The notes under the pieces: model-generated
Database searches by the model: none
Seen by the model: the letters and a program-made list of their open reading frames with translations, nothing else
What the model was told of the DNA's origin: nothing
Origin: Thiomargarita sp.
Lineage (GTDB): Bacteria > Pseudomonadota > Gammaproteobacteria > Beggiatoales > Beggiatoaceae
Direction of reading: 5' to 3'
NCBI GenBank assembly: GCA_020721005.1
Contig: DYNP01000005.1
Coordinates: 186,001 to 250,000, forward strand
Length of the DNA: 64,000 nt
In this document: positions 44,395 through 53,664 of the stretch, one piece after another
Layout: the number at the start of each line of letters is the position of its first letter
Numbering within the stretch: the first letter of the stretch is position 1
Made by a program: the position numbers and the translations under genes

Positions 44395-46041
44395 ATGAAT
44401 TATCAGCACAAACAACCTTACCGAATTTCAGTCATATCTTCGGTATTCATACTCCAAATTCTCATTTTACCCTTAATACCTCCTTGTTTATCGCATGAAA
44501 TTATTACCAAAATCAGTCCGCCTGATGAGTCAATTAACGCCACTGGTGGGTCTTTTGCACCCACTATTTCAGAGGACGGTCGTTACCTCACATTTCAATC
44601 CGATGCCGGCAATTTAGTAGCGGATGACACCAATCAACACACGGATATTTTTGTCTACGATCGACAAGTTCAACAACTCAAACGTGTCAGTGTAGACAGT
44701 GTGGGCAAGGAAGCCAATTTCGTTTCCTATTTCCCCAAAATTTCCGCTGATGGGCGTTTTATCACCTTTCAATCCGACGCTTCCAACCTTGTTCCCCACG
44801 ATGACAATTTAACCACAGATATTTTTCTTCATGATCAAGAAACTGCTCACACTGAATTGATCAGTTTTAACAGTAACACATTGAAACAAGGCAATTCCAC
44901 TTCTGCTGAGCCTGATATATCTGATGATGGAAATTACATTGTATTTCATTCTGATGCCAATAATTTGTTCAAACAGGACAACAATGAACAAAAAGATATT
45001 TTCTTATATGATCGTTCCCAGCAAAAGCTCAGTCTGATCAGTCGTAATCACTTGAAAGACAAGGCTGCCAATGGACCCTCATTTGGCGCCCATATCTCAG
45101 CCGATAACCAATATATTGTATTTGCCTCAGAAGCCAGCAACTTGTCCAATATAAAGGATGAAAATAAGGTGACCGATGTATTTGTTTATCATCAAGACAC
45201 TCAAGAAATCACCTGCGTCAGTGTCAATTCTCAAGGGGAATTGGGTGATAAAGCCTCTTTCAGTCCGGCAACATCAGGTGATGGGCGTTATATCGTATTT
45301 CGTTCCCGAGCAACTAATTTAGTCCCCGATGATGACAATGCCGCCGATGATATTTTCATACATGATCGAGACACCGGAGAAACTCATCTGGTCAGTATTG
45401 GGCTTCAAGGTCAAACTGCCAATGGAAACTCTTTTGGTGCCAATATCTCTCACGATGGCCGTTATATCACTTTTAACTCCGATGCCAGTAACTTAACTGC
45501 GGATGACAATAACCAAAATACCGACGTCTTCTTCCATGATCAAATGACGGGACAAACTCATCGCCTTACCCTCAATAGCCAGGCGGACTCCACTTTAGCA
45601 GCAGCTACTTATGCCCCGGCCATTTCAAACGACAACCGTTGGATTGCTTTTGAATCAAAGGCTTGGAACCTCACACCCAACGATTTCAATGAAGCCTCGG
45701 ATATTTTCCTGTATGACCAAGGTTACTATGCCAGCTATGAAATGACCAGCCAACGCCTTACCATTCCCATTTTGGAAGTACCTGAATTGGGAGTGTATCG
45801 AGCCACTTTGACCTTGATCGGTCCCAAGCAGTTACAATTTCGTTTAGACAAACTCAAAACTCTCCAATTGCCCCTAGACAATCTACCTAACTTTTATGAG
45901 GTTAGCGCCGGTCTCCTCACTTTGACTCACCTTGAAATCAACAATCCTCCGGAAAATTTTCAATACTGTCAAGCCCAATTACAACCAGATTCTTCACTGA
46001 GTATTTTCACAGTCACCCAATTAAATTGTGAGACAAACTGA
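44395..46041 (+). CDS. Secreted TolB/WD40-like (PD40) beta-propeller protein
   Basis: From ATG 44395 the protein has 548 residues. A hydrophobic signal segment (VFILQILILPLIPPCLSH) is followed by about seven blades of around 57 residues. Each has the pattern ISxDGRYxxFxSDAxNLVxDDxNxxTDIFxxD, matching PD40/TolB-type propellers. Residues after about 460 form a different C-terminal domain. TolB itself is shorter and sits with tolA and pal, which are absent, so this is not TolB. Such proteins are usually exported; binding partner unknown. No terminator-like hairpin was noted. Confidence 0.85.
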   Translation: MNYQHKQPYRISVISSVFILQILILPLIPPCLSHEIITKISPPDESINATGGSFAPTISEDGRYLTFQSDAGNLVADDTNQHTDIFVYDRQVQQLKRVSVDSVGKEANFVSYFPKISADGRFITFQSDASNLVPHDDNLTTDIFLHDQETAHTELISFNSNTLKQGNSTSAEPDISDDGNYIVFHSDANNLFKQDNNEQKDIFLYDRSQQKLSLISRNHLKDKAANGPSFGAHISADNQYIVFASEASNLSNIKDENKVTDVFVYHQDTQEITCVSVNSQGELGDKASFSPATSGDGRYIVFRSRATNLVPDDDNAADDIFIHDRDTGETHLVSIGLQGQTANGNSFGANISHDGRYITFNSDASNLTADDNNQNTDVFFHDQMTGQTHRLTLNSQADSTLAAATYAPAISNDNRWIAFESKAWNLTPNDFNEASDIFLYDQGYYASYEMTSQRLTIPILEVPELGVYRATLTLIGPKQLQFRLDKLKTLQLPLDNLPNFYEVSAGLLTLTHLEINNPPENFQYCQAQLQPDSSLSIFTVTQLNCETN

Positions 46042-46613
46042 CCTCAACTTTCTTTGCACAACAAATACTCTTTGGGCTACTCAAAAAATCGATCTTATTT
46101 TTCATTGCACTTCTAACAAAAATATGCCATGCTTATAATAGCCTGTTTTCAAATTGCCACTTTTCTGGACTTTACAAACCCAGACCGTGTGTGAAGCAGT
46201 TCGGCGTATTTTGTCTGCAAATCGGCAAGATAGGTACTGTTATCCCTTTCGGATAGCTCATCAGGTAGAGCAGTTGACTCAAAATCAACGGGTAGCAGGT
46301 TCGAATCCTGCTCTGAAATCCTCCTCATTTATGATCCACCGGGAACGTTTAACCCTGTTCCCTCCTCACTTCCTTGGATAATTTACTGTTTTTCAAGTGA
46401 ATTTATCTGACAGGTGACAACGTTTGTATGCTCATGGGTATGATGGACTCGAATTTTTCTAACCAACCCTGTAGTTATGGACAGATCAATTCCAGCTCTT
46501 CACAAATGATCATCCCGTTGCTCACCTGAGGAAGTGAATTTTTATCTTGAAATCAAATACATCGACAGCAACAATGACAGATTCTTTTACCTCAATTTTT
46601 GAGGAAATTAAAC
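46042..46613. other. Intergenic region holding the tRNA
   Basis: Apart from the tRNA at 46247-46319, this 572-base stretch has no convincing gene. A 75-codon frame over the tRNA is the usual translation artefact. A GAGGAA site at the right end belongs to the SPFH gene. Confidence 0.5.
46247..46319 (+). tRNA. tRNA-like gene with CAA anticodon on a class I body
   Basis: All four stems fold. The acceptor stem TTTCGGA pairs with TCTGAAA (one G-U). The D stem is GCTC/GAGC with A14, G18G19 and A21. The anticodon stem GTTGA/TCAAC has loop CTCAAAA, so the anticodon is CAA at 46280-46282. The variable loop is five bases (GGGTA). The T stem GCAGG/CCTGC has loop TTCGAAT. CAA is a leucine anticodon, but bacterial tRNA-Leu is class II with a long variable arm, and this body looks like tRNA-Lys. 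Position 1 is T instead of the usual G, and CCA is not encoded. It may be a recoded tRNA, a tRNA-like regulator or a decaying copy. Confidence 0.7.
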
Positions 46614-47747
46614 ATGATTCGTAGAGTCATCGTCAAAAAAAATGAACGGGGGATTTTATTCAAAGAAGGCGACTTTATACGCTTTTTAGGACCAGACACT
46701 TACCACTTCTTTGACCCCTTTAAACGGATTACCGTAGAAACTTATGACACCTCGTCCCCAGAATTTCAGCATTCCCTGTTGGATTTTTGGCTCAAACACC
46801 ATCCAGACCTTATCAATTCCCACCTAACACCGGTTGAATTGACCGATCAACAAGTGGCCCTGGTTTATCAACATCAACATTTGGTCAGCATCTTACCTCC
46901 CAATACTCGTATTGCCTATTGGAAAGGGACCGTTGATGTGCAAGTGGAATTATTTGATATCAGCACCAACTTTCAAATCAATCCGGAAAAAGCCAAGTTA
47001 TTGGTGCACACTCAAAACCCCAAATTGAAAAAATTGGTCAATCAATTTGTTTATTATCAAAAGGTTCCAGAACATCAGGTGGGTTTATTGTACCTGAATG
47101 GCCAACACGTTGGCATTTTATCTCCTGGCCTACATGCCTATTGGAATTTTAACCATGAGTTGAAAACAACCATTTGGGACACTCGATTGCAAGAAATAGA
47201 AATGACTGGCCAGGAAATTCTGACCAAAGATAAGGTAACCTTGCGAGTCAATTGCACGTTATTCTGTCAAATACAAGATATTGTTCGTGCAATCAGTGTG
47301 TTACCCGATATCAACGACCACTTGTACAAAGAAATGCAATTTGGGTTACGAGCTGCAATTGGTACACGCACATTAGACGAGTTATTGGAGAATAAAACGC
47401 TGATTGATGAGCAAGTATTTGCTTATCTGCGTGAAAAAACAGCGGATATGAGTATTCTTATCAAATCGGTGGGTGTCAAAGATCTCATTTTGCCAGGAGA
47501 AATGAGAACTATTTTAAATCGGGTAGTTGAGGCAGAAAAGAGTGCGCAAGCCAATGTGATTCGTCGCCGCGAGGAAACCGCTGCCACTCGTTCCTTATTA
47601 AACACTGCCAAGGTGATGGAAGGCAATCCCGTTGCTCTGCGTTTGAAGGAATTAGAAACTCTGGAAAAAGTCACTGAAAAGATAGATAAAATCTCTGTAT
47701 TCAGTGGGTTGGAAGGATTGATGAAAGATCTCATCAATATCAGATAA
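46614..47747 (+). CDS. SPFH / band 7 family protein without membrane anchor
   Basis: From ATG 46614 (GAGGAA eight bases upstream) the protein has 377 residues. The band 7 domain spans about 165-320, with TKDKVTLRVNCTLFCQI and the downstream RTILNRVVEAEKSAQANVIRRREE helix. Before it are three similar modules of the kind that normally opens a slipin. Each is a basic or polar lead followed by xxLxxxGxxxxxLxPxxxxYW; they lie near 8-40, 85-125 and 150-190. No hydrophobic anchor is present, so membrane association must be peripheral or absent. SPFH proteins form oligomeric membrane scaffolds. It converges with fbp on a shared terminator. Confidence 0.85.
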   Translation: MIRRVIVKKNERGILFKEGDFIRFLGPDTYHFFDPFKRITVETYDTSSPEFQHSLLDFWLKHHPDLINSHLTPVELTDQQVALVYQHQHLVSILPPNTRIAYWKGTVDVQVELFDISTNFQINPEKAKLLVHTQNPKLKKLVNQFVYYQKVPEHQVGLLYLNGQHVGILSPGLHAYWNFNHELKTTIWDTRLQEIEMTGQEILTKDKVTLRVNCTLFCQIQDIVRAISVLPDINDHLYKEMQFGLRAAIGTRTLDELLENKTLIDEQVFAYLREKTADMSILIKSVGVKDLILPGEMRTILNRVVEAEKSAQANVIRRREETAATRSLLNTAKVMEGNPVALRLKELETLEKVTEKIDKISVFSGLEGLMKDLINIR

Positions 47748-47749
47748 TT

Positions 47750-47790
47750 AAAAAAAACCTGCCAGGTTTTGAAAACCTGGCAAGTTTGCA
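47750..47790 (-). terminator. Strong bidirectional terminator between SPFH gene and fbp
   Basis: An 11-bp stem, TGCCAGGTTTT (47760-47770) with AAAACCTGGCA (47772-47782), is followed on the minus strand by GG and eight T residues. This is a textbook intrinsic terminator for fbp, and the stem can also stop plus-strand transcripts. Confidence 0.8.
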
Positions 47791-47799
47791 AGCCCTCAG

Positions 47800-48813
47800 T
47801 TATTGCTCTGCCAAATGATAACTGATCATCCGCTCCACCTCATTCTTAGAGCCCAAAATAACTGGCACTCGTTGATGAAGCGATTTAGGGACGATTTCCA
47901 TAATTCTCTCTCGACCCGTTGTGCTCATTCCTCCCGCCTGCTCAATGATGAATGACATTGGGTTGGCCTCATACAACAGCCGTAAACGTCCTCCTTTGTC
48001 CTTGTTTTTATTGTCTATGGGGTACATAAATACCCCACCCCGAGCCAAGATACGATGCACTTCCGCCACCATGGAAGCAATCCAACGCATGTTGAAATCC
48101 TTTCCTCGGGGACCGGTATTGCCCTCCAAACACTCATCCATGTAACGACGGATTGGTGGTTCCCAAAAACGCATATTGGACATGTTAATTGCAAATTCCT
48201 GAGTGTCTGCAGAAATTTTCAAATTGGGGTGGCTTAAAATAAATTCCCCAATGTTTTGATCCAAAGTAAAGCCGTTAACTCCCCGTCCAGTAGTCAACAC
48301 CATCATGCTGGAAGGACCATACAAAGCATACCCAGCACACACTTGCTGCGTACCTGGTTGTAAAAAATGCTCAACTGTTGGATTTTGAACACCTTCTGGA
48401 CACCGTAGAATCGAAAAGATCGTGCCCACGGAAACATTGACATCAATGTTAGAGGAACCATCCAAGGGATCGAATAACAACAGATATTTGCCGCGCGGAT
48501 ATTTTTGAGGAATGGGATAAATTTCATCCATCTCCTCAGAAGCCATGGCCGCCAAATGCCCCGCCCACTCGTTGGATTGAATAAAAACTTCATTGGAAAT
48601 CACATCCAACTTCTTTTGCACTTCCCCTTGGACATTGTCAGTTTCAGCACTCCCCAAAACACCGACCAAAGCGCCATGATTGACCAAATTGGAAATCACC
48701 TTGCATGCAGTCACGATGTCATTCAGTAGAGACGTGAAATCACCCGTAGCTCCTTGTATTTGACGTTGCTCCTCAATGATAAATTGAGTAATAGTAGTTC
48801 GATTATTATGCAT
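47800..48813 (-). CDS. fbp: Fructose-1,6-bisphosphatase class I
   Basis: Fbp dephosphorylates fructose 1,6-bisphosphate in gluconeogenesis and, in autotrophs, the Calvin cycle. The protein from ATG 48813 has 337 residues. Metal-binding motifs are visible as [13 protein letters not shown] (near 114), and the conserved GGVFMYP and [10 protein letters not shown] segments follow. GGGAGG lies seven bases before this ATG, which decides it over an upstream start at 48864. The intrinsic terminator after the stop makes it a single-gene transcript. Confidence 0.95.
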   Translation of the reverse strand: MHNNRTTITQFIIEEQRQIQGATGDFTSLLNDIVTACKVISNLVNHGALVGVLGSAETDNVQGEVQKKLDVISNEVFIQSNEWAGHLAAMASEEMDEIYPIPQKYPRGKYLLLFDPLDGSSNIDVNVSVGTIFSILRCPEGVQNPTVEHFLQPGTQQVCAGYALYGPSSMMVLTTGRGVNGFTLDQNIGEFILSHPNLKISADTQEFAINMSNMRFWEPPIRRYMDECLEGNTGPRGKDFNMRWIASMVAEVHRILARGGVFMYPIDNKNKDKGGRLRLLYEANPMSFIIEQAGGMSTTGRERIMEIVPKSLHQRVPVILGSKNEVERMISYHLAEQ

Positions 48814-49197
48814 TTTACACCTCCCGAAGGTTAGAATTTGCGAATACTGATCGTAAGAATACACTCACTCCCTCATTTTACCAAGAACCTTTCCGCTTGT
48901 CATTAAAAAAATGTGCATAACAACCACCAAGTCCCCTTTCCCCCTAAAATTAGATTAATTTTGCTTGTAAATCAGTCTATGCCATTGGCAATGACCTTCA
49001 AAATTCCAAACATCCTCTTGATAATCCCTCTCTCTTTTCCTCCCCTCCCAAAACGAAAAATTTGTCAAACTCACCAAAAATGGGTATCATTTTTGAAGAC
49101 AATGACTTTATCCACGCTGTAGAGCCATAAATACCCGTTTAGAGTAAACTCAAACTCAATGAGTCACCCATAAAATTGTTAGGATATCATTCACCCA
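48814..49197. other. Intergenic region fbp / cheR
   Basis: This 384-base gap lies between divergent genes. A 69-codon open frame at 48913-49122 has no ribosome-binding site and a low-complexity hydrophobic translation, so it is treated as noise. Promoters for both neighbours are expected here but were not identified. Confidence 0.45.
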
Positions 49198-50025
49198 ATG
49201 ATAGAAGACATAGAAACTCAGAATATCGAATTGCAATTGCTCCTACAAGCCATTTATTTAAAATATGGATATGATTTTAGAAATTATGCCAAAGCTTCCG
49301 TAAAAAGACGCATTTTGCATAGACTCAACAAGGACAGTTTTGCCAATATCTCTGCCATGCAACACAAATTGTTATATGACGTCAATTTTTTTGAAACCTT
49401 GCTGTTAGACCTGTCCATCAACGTTACAGAAATGTTTAGAGACCCCAGTTTCTACTTAGCATTGCGTCAAAAAGTCATTCCTGTTCTCAAACACTTTCCC
49501 TTTCTTAAAATCTGGCACGCCGGCTGCTCCACAGGTGAAGAAGTGTATTCTATGGCCATTGTTTTGAAAGAAGAAGATTTGTATGAGCGCACCCAAATTT
49601 ATGCCACTGACATGAACGAAGTTGCTTTAAAACAAGCCCGAGAAGGCATTTTTCCCATCAATCGTCTTAAACAATACACTATTAACTATCAAAAAGCCGG
49701 TGGAAAAGAATCTTTTTCCGACTACTATGCCGCCCACTATGACCATGCCGTTATGGACAAATCATTGAAAGAAAATATTTTATTCTCCGATCATAATCTA
49801 GCAACTGACGGGGTATTTGGAGAAATGAACCTTATCTTATGCCGCAATGTACTCATCTATTTTAATCGGGAATTACAAAATCGAGCGATAAGACTCTTTA
49901 GTGAAAGTTTATGTCCAACAGGATTCCTATGTCTGGGCACCAAAGAAAGCATTCGTTTATCTGAAGATTCAGAACACTTTGAAGACGTGGTCAAAGAAGA
50001 AAGAATTTACCAGAAAAAACATTAA
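49198..50025 (+). CDS. CheR-type protein-glutamate methyltransferase
   Basis: The 275-residue protein has the small helical N-domain (about 10-75, YGYDFRNYAKASVKRRI) and the SAM-binding methyltransferase domain. The latter carries IWHAGCSTGEEVYSMA (near 105), IYATDMNEVAL and LILCRNVLIYFN (near 220). CheR enzymes methylate chemoreceptor glutamates. No receptor is encoded here, and the neighbours are a CheB domain protein and a hybrid kinase. This arrangement is seen in CheB/CheR-hybrid sensor systems in cyanobacteria and sulfur bacteria. The target may thus be the adjacent kinase, not a chemoreceptor. A 49-base gap leads to the CheB gene. Confidence 0.9.
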   Translation: MIEDIETQNIELQLLLQAIYLKYGYDFRNYAKASVKRRILHRLNKDSFANISAMQHKLLYDVNFFETLLLDLSINVTEMFRDPSFYLALRQKVIPVLKHFPFLKIWHAGCSTGEEVYSMAIVLKEEDLYERTQIYATDMNEVALKQAREGIFPINRLKQYTINYQKAGGKESFSDYYAAHYDHAVMDKSLKENILFSDHNLATDGVFGEMNLILCRNVLIYFNRELQNRAIRLFSESLCPTGFLCLGTKESIRLSEDSEHFEDVVKEERIYQKKH

Positions 50026-50074
50026 TTCCCAATGGATATGCCTGACTTACTCATTGAATCTCTTGGAGATCTTC

Positions 50075-50665
50075 ATGTTTGAAGCAGTTGTGATTGGTTC
50101 CTCAGCTGGAGGAATTAAAGCCTTAACATACGTCCTTTCAGCTCTGCCTCATGAATTCCCATTACCTATCATCATTGTTCAACATTTACACCCCAATTCT
50201 GACAGTTACTTGACCAAAATCTTAGGGGCAAAATGCGGACTATTGGTTAAACAAGCCGATGAAAAAGAAACAATTGAACGCGGAATTGTTTACCTTGCCC
50301 CTCCTAATTATCACTTGTTGATAGAAGAAGATCACACTTTTTCCTTATCTTTGGAAGGACCTGTCAATTTTGCACGTCCCTCAGTCGATGTTTTATTTGA
50401 AAGTGCCTTATTTGCCTATCGTGGCAAATTGATCGGCATTATTTTGACTGGGGCCAATCACGATGGTGCTCAAGGGGTAAAACAAATTAAATCTGCAGGA
50501 GGATATATCATTGTGCAAGATCCAGCAACAGCTGAAGCAGAAGCCATGCCCAGAGCAGCCATTGTTGCTGCCTCAGTGGACAAAATTTTACCCCTCGATC
50601 AAATTGGCCCCTACCTTTTGCAGTTGGTCAATCGTTCCCAAAGTCGGCGCCATCCATTTGAATAG
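50075..50665 (+). CDS. Stand-alone CheB methylesterase domain protein
   Basis: From ATG 50075 (GGAG seven bases upstream) the protein has 196 residues. It starts directly with the esterase fold AVVIGSSAGGIKAL, which includes the catalytic Ser. The IIVQHLHPN segment provides the histidine, and ILTGANHDGAQGV near 135 provides the aspartate. There is no receiver domain, so phosphorylation control must come from elsewhere, plausibly the hybrid kinase 24 bases downstream. The longer open frame upstream overlaps cheR and is not used. Confidence 0.9.
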   Translation: MFEAVVIGSSAGGIKALTYVLSALPHEFPLPIIIVQHLHPNSDSYLTKILGAKCGLLVKQADEKETIERGIVYLAPPNYHLLIEEDHTFSLSLEGPVNFARPSVDVLFESALFAYRGKLIGIILTGANHDGAQGVKQIKSAGGYIIVQDPATAEAEAMPRAAIVAASVDKILPLDQIGPYLLQLVNRSQSRRHPFE

Positions 50666-50689
50666 CCTTGGTTTAGGAAAATTAAAACT

Positions 50690-53236
50690 ATGTTAGAGCC
50701 TATCAATATTCTCATCGTTGATGACAATCCCAACAACTTGTTTACCCTACACAATCTCATTAACGAACATATTGAGGCGACCATTGTTGAAGCCAATTCT
50801 GGGACTGTCGCCTTAGAAATTTTACTCCAACAAAAAATTGATCTCATCCTATTGGATGTACAAATGCCAGATATGGATGGTTTTGAAACTGCTCAGTTGA
50901 TTCGTTCTCGTAAGAAAACTCAACACATCCCTATTGTATTTTTAACTGCCGCTTTTAAATCCGATGAATTTAAACAAAAAGGCTTTTTATTGGGAGCTGC
51001 CGATTATCTTACCAAACCCATTGATGCCCCTCAACTGATCAGTCGCATTCGTTCCTACCTGCGATTTATTGAACAAGATAGACAACATCATCGAGAATTA
51101 GAAAAGCGAGTCCATGAACGAACTCTGGCTTTATTAGAAACCAACAAACAGCTGCAATTAGAAATTGAGGAGCGTAAACAAATTGAGCAAAAATTAAAAA
51201 AAGTGCAAGAAGAGTTGGAGCAGCGAGTTGCGGAACGCACTTTAGAACTTTCCAATATTAATCAACAACTTAAAGCTGAAATTAATGAGCGACAACAGGC
51301 TAAAGTGGCTTTGGAGCATTTAAACCGTTATATGCAACTAATTTTAGAATCGGCGGGTGAAGGGATTTTTGGGTTGGATATGGAAGGTAAAACCACTTTT
51401 GTCAATCCAGTTGCTCGTAAAATGTTGGGTTATGAAGATCATGAATTGATCGGTCTCCAACAACACGCAATTATTCATTATGCCAAACCGGATCAATCTC
51501 CTTATTTATTGGAAGAATGTCCAATTTATCAAGCTTTAAAACAGGGGGCTTCTTATCGTCGAGATGATGAGGTGTTTTGGCGCAAGGATGGTCATTGTTT
51601 CCCAGTGGAATATATGCAAACTCCTATTCTTGAAGAAGGGCAAGTGACCGGGGCAGTGGTGACATTCCGAGATATTACTGAGCGTAAAGAAGCAGAAAAT
51701 CGTTTGCAGGAGGCTAAGGAATCTGCTGAAAGAGCTCAGAAAATTGCAGAGACTGCCAATTTGGCCAAAAGTCAGTTTTTAGCCAACATGAGTCATGAGT
51801 TGAGAACTCCTTTGAATGCTATTATTGGTTACAGTGAAATGTTACAAGAGGAAGCGGACAGTCCACAATTTATTTCCGATCTCAAAAAAATTCACAGTGC
51901 AGGCAAACATTTATTATCATTAATTAATGATGTGTTGGATATTTCTAAGATTGAAGCAGGTAAGATGGAATTGTTTGTGGAACAGTTTGATTTGAAGGGT
52001 TTATTACAAGAGGTGGTAAGTACAGTCCAACCTTTGATGGAGAAAAATAAAAATCAGTTTGAGGTGCAATTGGCTACCGATTTGGAAAGTATGCAAGCCG
52101 ATTTATCCAAATTGCGTCAAATTTTGTTGAATTTGCTCAGCAATGCTGCTAAATTCACGGAACAGGGGGTGGTCTCTATAACAGTTAATCGAGAGAGGAC
52201 GCATCTTGGGGAGGTAATTTTATTTGAAGTGATTGATGATGGGATTGGAATGACAGTGGAGCAACAAAAGAAATTATTTCGTCCTTTCAGTCAAGCCGAT
52301 TCATCAACCACTCGAAAATATGGTGGGACTGGTTTAGGGTTGGCCATTACAAAGGAATTTACTGAAATGATGGGAGGGGAAATTCAAGTTCACAGTGAGT
52401 TTGGTCAAGGCAGTACGTTTCAAGTGCAGTTGCCCAGACAAGTGGCAGTTCCTTTTTCTCAAACTACAGAAATTCCCTTTAAAGGTCATGGAGTTATCTT
52501 GATCATTGATGATGATCGCATCATTTTAGAATTGTTGCAAGATTACTTGAATCAGTTGGGTTATGCCGTGGCAGTGGCAACCAGTGGTCCAGAAGGTTTA
52601 AAGTTGGCTAAAAAATTGCGACCAGATGCGATTTTGTTGGATGTGACCATGCCAGGCATGGATGGTTGGCAAGTTTTGTCTGCCTTAAAATCTGATCCGT
52701 TACTTTCTGATATTCCCGTGATTATGGCTTCGGTGGTGGAAGGACAGGAGAAGGGGTTAGCACTGGGGGCAATTGATTATTTGGTAAAACCCATCGGTCA
52801 TGAGCAATTGGTCAGTGTGCTGAGTCAACATCATATTGGGGATGATTCTCAAGGTTTAGTCATGGTGGTGGATGATGAAATTGTGTTTCGAGAATTGTTA
52901 ACGGAAATGTTGAAAGGAGAAGGGTGGCGAGTGTTTAAAGCTGAGAATGGAGTGGTGGCGCTTGAGCATTTAGAGGATAAAAAACCCGCTTTGATTTTCC
53001 TGGATTTGATGATGCCAGAGATGGATGGTTTTGAATTTTTTGAGCGATTACAAGATCATGTCACCGGGAAATCAATCCCGGTGGTGGTTTTTACCTCGGT
53101 TAAGTTATCAGCTCAAGAGGAATCTCGTCTTGAGGGAGTACAGAAAGTTTTCTATAAGTATGCACATAGCCAGGAAGAATTGTTGGTCAGAGTTCATGAG
53201 CAATTGGCTCAATTGCAGGGTAAGTATAAGAAATAA
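50690..53236 (+). CDS. Hybrid sensor kinase: REC - coiled coil - PAS - HisKA - HATPase - REC - REC
   Basis: The 848-residue cytoplasmic protein starts with a receiver (Asp56 in LLDVQMPDMDG). A long coiled coil (about 125-210) and a PAS domain with PAC (about 215-335) follow. HisKA has His369 (SHELRTPLNAII), and HATPase has LSNAAKFTEQG and GGTGLGLAIT. Two C-terminal receivers follow, with Asp651 in LLDVTMPGMDG and Asp772 in FLDLMMPEMDG. No transmembrane segment is present, so input arrives through the N-terminal receiver or PAS. AGGAAAA lies nine bases upstream of the ATG. It forms an operon with the CheR and CheB genes. A repeat-rich region begins five bases after its stop. Confidence 0.93.
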   Translation: MLEPINILIVDDNPNNLFTLHNLINEHIEATIVEANSGTVALEILLQQKIDLILLDVQMPDMDGFETAQLIRSRKKTQHIPIVFLTAAFKSDEFKQKGFLLGAADYLTKPIDAPQLISRIRSYLRFIEQDRQHHRELEKRVHERTLALLETNKQLQLEIEERKQIEQKLKKVQEELEQRVAERTLELSNINQQLKAEINERQQAKVALEHLNRYMQLILESAGEGIFGLDMEGKTTFVNPVARKMLGYEDHELIGLQQHAIIHYAKPDQSPYLLEECPIYQALKQGASYRRDDEVFWRKDGHCFPVEYMQTPILEEGQVTGAVVTFRDITERKEAENRLQEAKESAERAQKIAETANLAKSQFLANMSHELRTPLNAIIGYSEMLQEEADSPQFISDLKKIHSAGKHLLSLINDVLDISKIEAGKMELFVEQFDLKGLLQEVVSTVQPLMEKNKNQFEVQLATDLESMQADLSKLRQILLNLLSNAAKFTEQGVVSITVNRERTHLGEVILFEVIDDGIGMTVEQQKKLFRPFSQADSSTTRKYGGTGLGLAITKEFTEMMGGEIQVHSEFGQGSTFQVQLPRQVAVPFSQTTEIPFKGHGVILIIDDDRIILELLQDYLNQLGYAVAVATSGPEGLKLAKKLRPDAILLDVTMPGMDGWQVLSALKSDPLLSDIPVIMASVVEGQEKGLALGAIDYLVKPIGHEQLVSVLSQHHIGDDSQGLVMVVDDEIVFRELLTEMLKGEGWRVFKAENGVVALEHLEDKKPALIFLDLMMPEMDGFEFFERLQDHVTGKSIPVVVFTSVKLSAQEESRLEGVQKVFYKYAHSQEELLVRVHEQLAQLQGKYKK

Positions 53237-53240
53237 AATT

Positions 53241-53337
53241 ATGGCTAACCAAGCACAAAAAGAGACCGTGTATCCCATGTAGGGTGTGCTGAGCGTTTTT
53301 TTGCGAAGCGCATCAATTGAGGAAGGAAGACAATATT
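53241..53337 (+). repeat. 97-bp direct repeat, copy A
   Basis: This stretch starts ATGGCTAACCAAGC and ends GAAGACAATATT. It recurs at 53665-53760 with two substitutions and one T fewer in a T-run. Each copy opens with a 13-codon frame reading MANQAQKETVYPM; the change in the proline codon is silent. The two copies bracket a MITE-like element. Confidence 0.88.
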
Positions 53338-53348
53338 TTTCTCGTGTT

Positions 53349-53607
53349 CTCGTTCCCAAGTGCCACTTGGGAATGCAGTCTTGACCGCGCCGCGGTCAAT
53401 TATTCATCAATCTACTTTTCTGTATAGTCAAGAATCAGCCCCTGTTGTCGTGTAAACAAGGGCGGTCAGTTAATGACGGTATAAATTGAAAAATGGGAGG
53501 CTCGATTTTCATGGAATTGGTAACGATTGTGACCCTTTGTTCCTGTTTCTATTCGTACAGACCGCGACGCGGTCGAGACTGCATTCCCAAGTAGCACTTG
53601 GGAACGA
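53349..53607 (+). mobile_element. MITE-like element, copy 1
   Basis: This 259-bp element starts CTCGTTCCCAAGTGCC and ends with the complementary ACTTGGGAACGAG. The terminal inverted repeats are about 47 bp, each containing two nested palindromes (CCAAGTGxCACTTGG and GACCGCGxCGCGGTC). The interior has no coding frame. Two close relatives in the same orientation lie at 62477-62734 and 62799-63056. Extra partial ends (CACTTGGGAACGAG) follow at 53611-53640. No transposase is present, so mobility would need one in trans. Confidence 0.85.
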
Positions 53608-53664
53608 GTTAAGTAGCACTTGGGAACGAGTTAACTTGGGAACGAGTTAAAAATTATGATGGCT

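Noticed and set aside
44395-46041. TolB of the Tol-Pal system
   Set aside because: It has propeller blades but no tolA, tolR or pal neighbours, the wrong domain order and extra length.
46154-46381. 75-codon protein over the tRNA
   Set aside because: Its VEQLTQNQRVAGSNPA segment is the familiar false translation of a tRNA gene body.
48913-49122. 69-codon ORF between fbp and cheR
   Set aside because: It has no ribosome site and a low-complexity translation.
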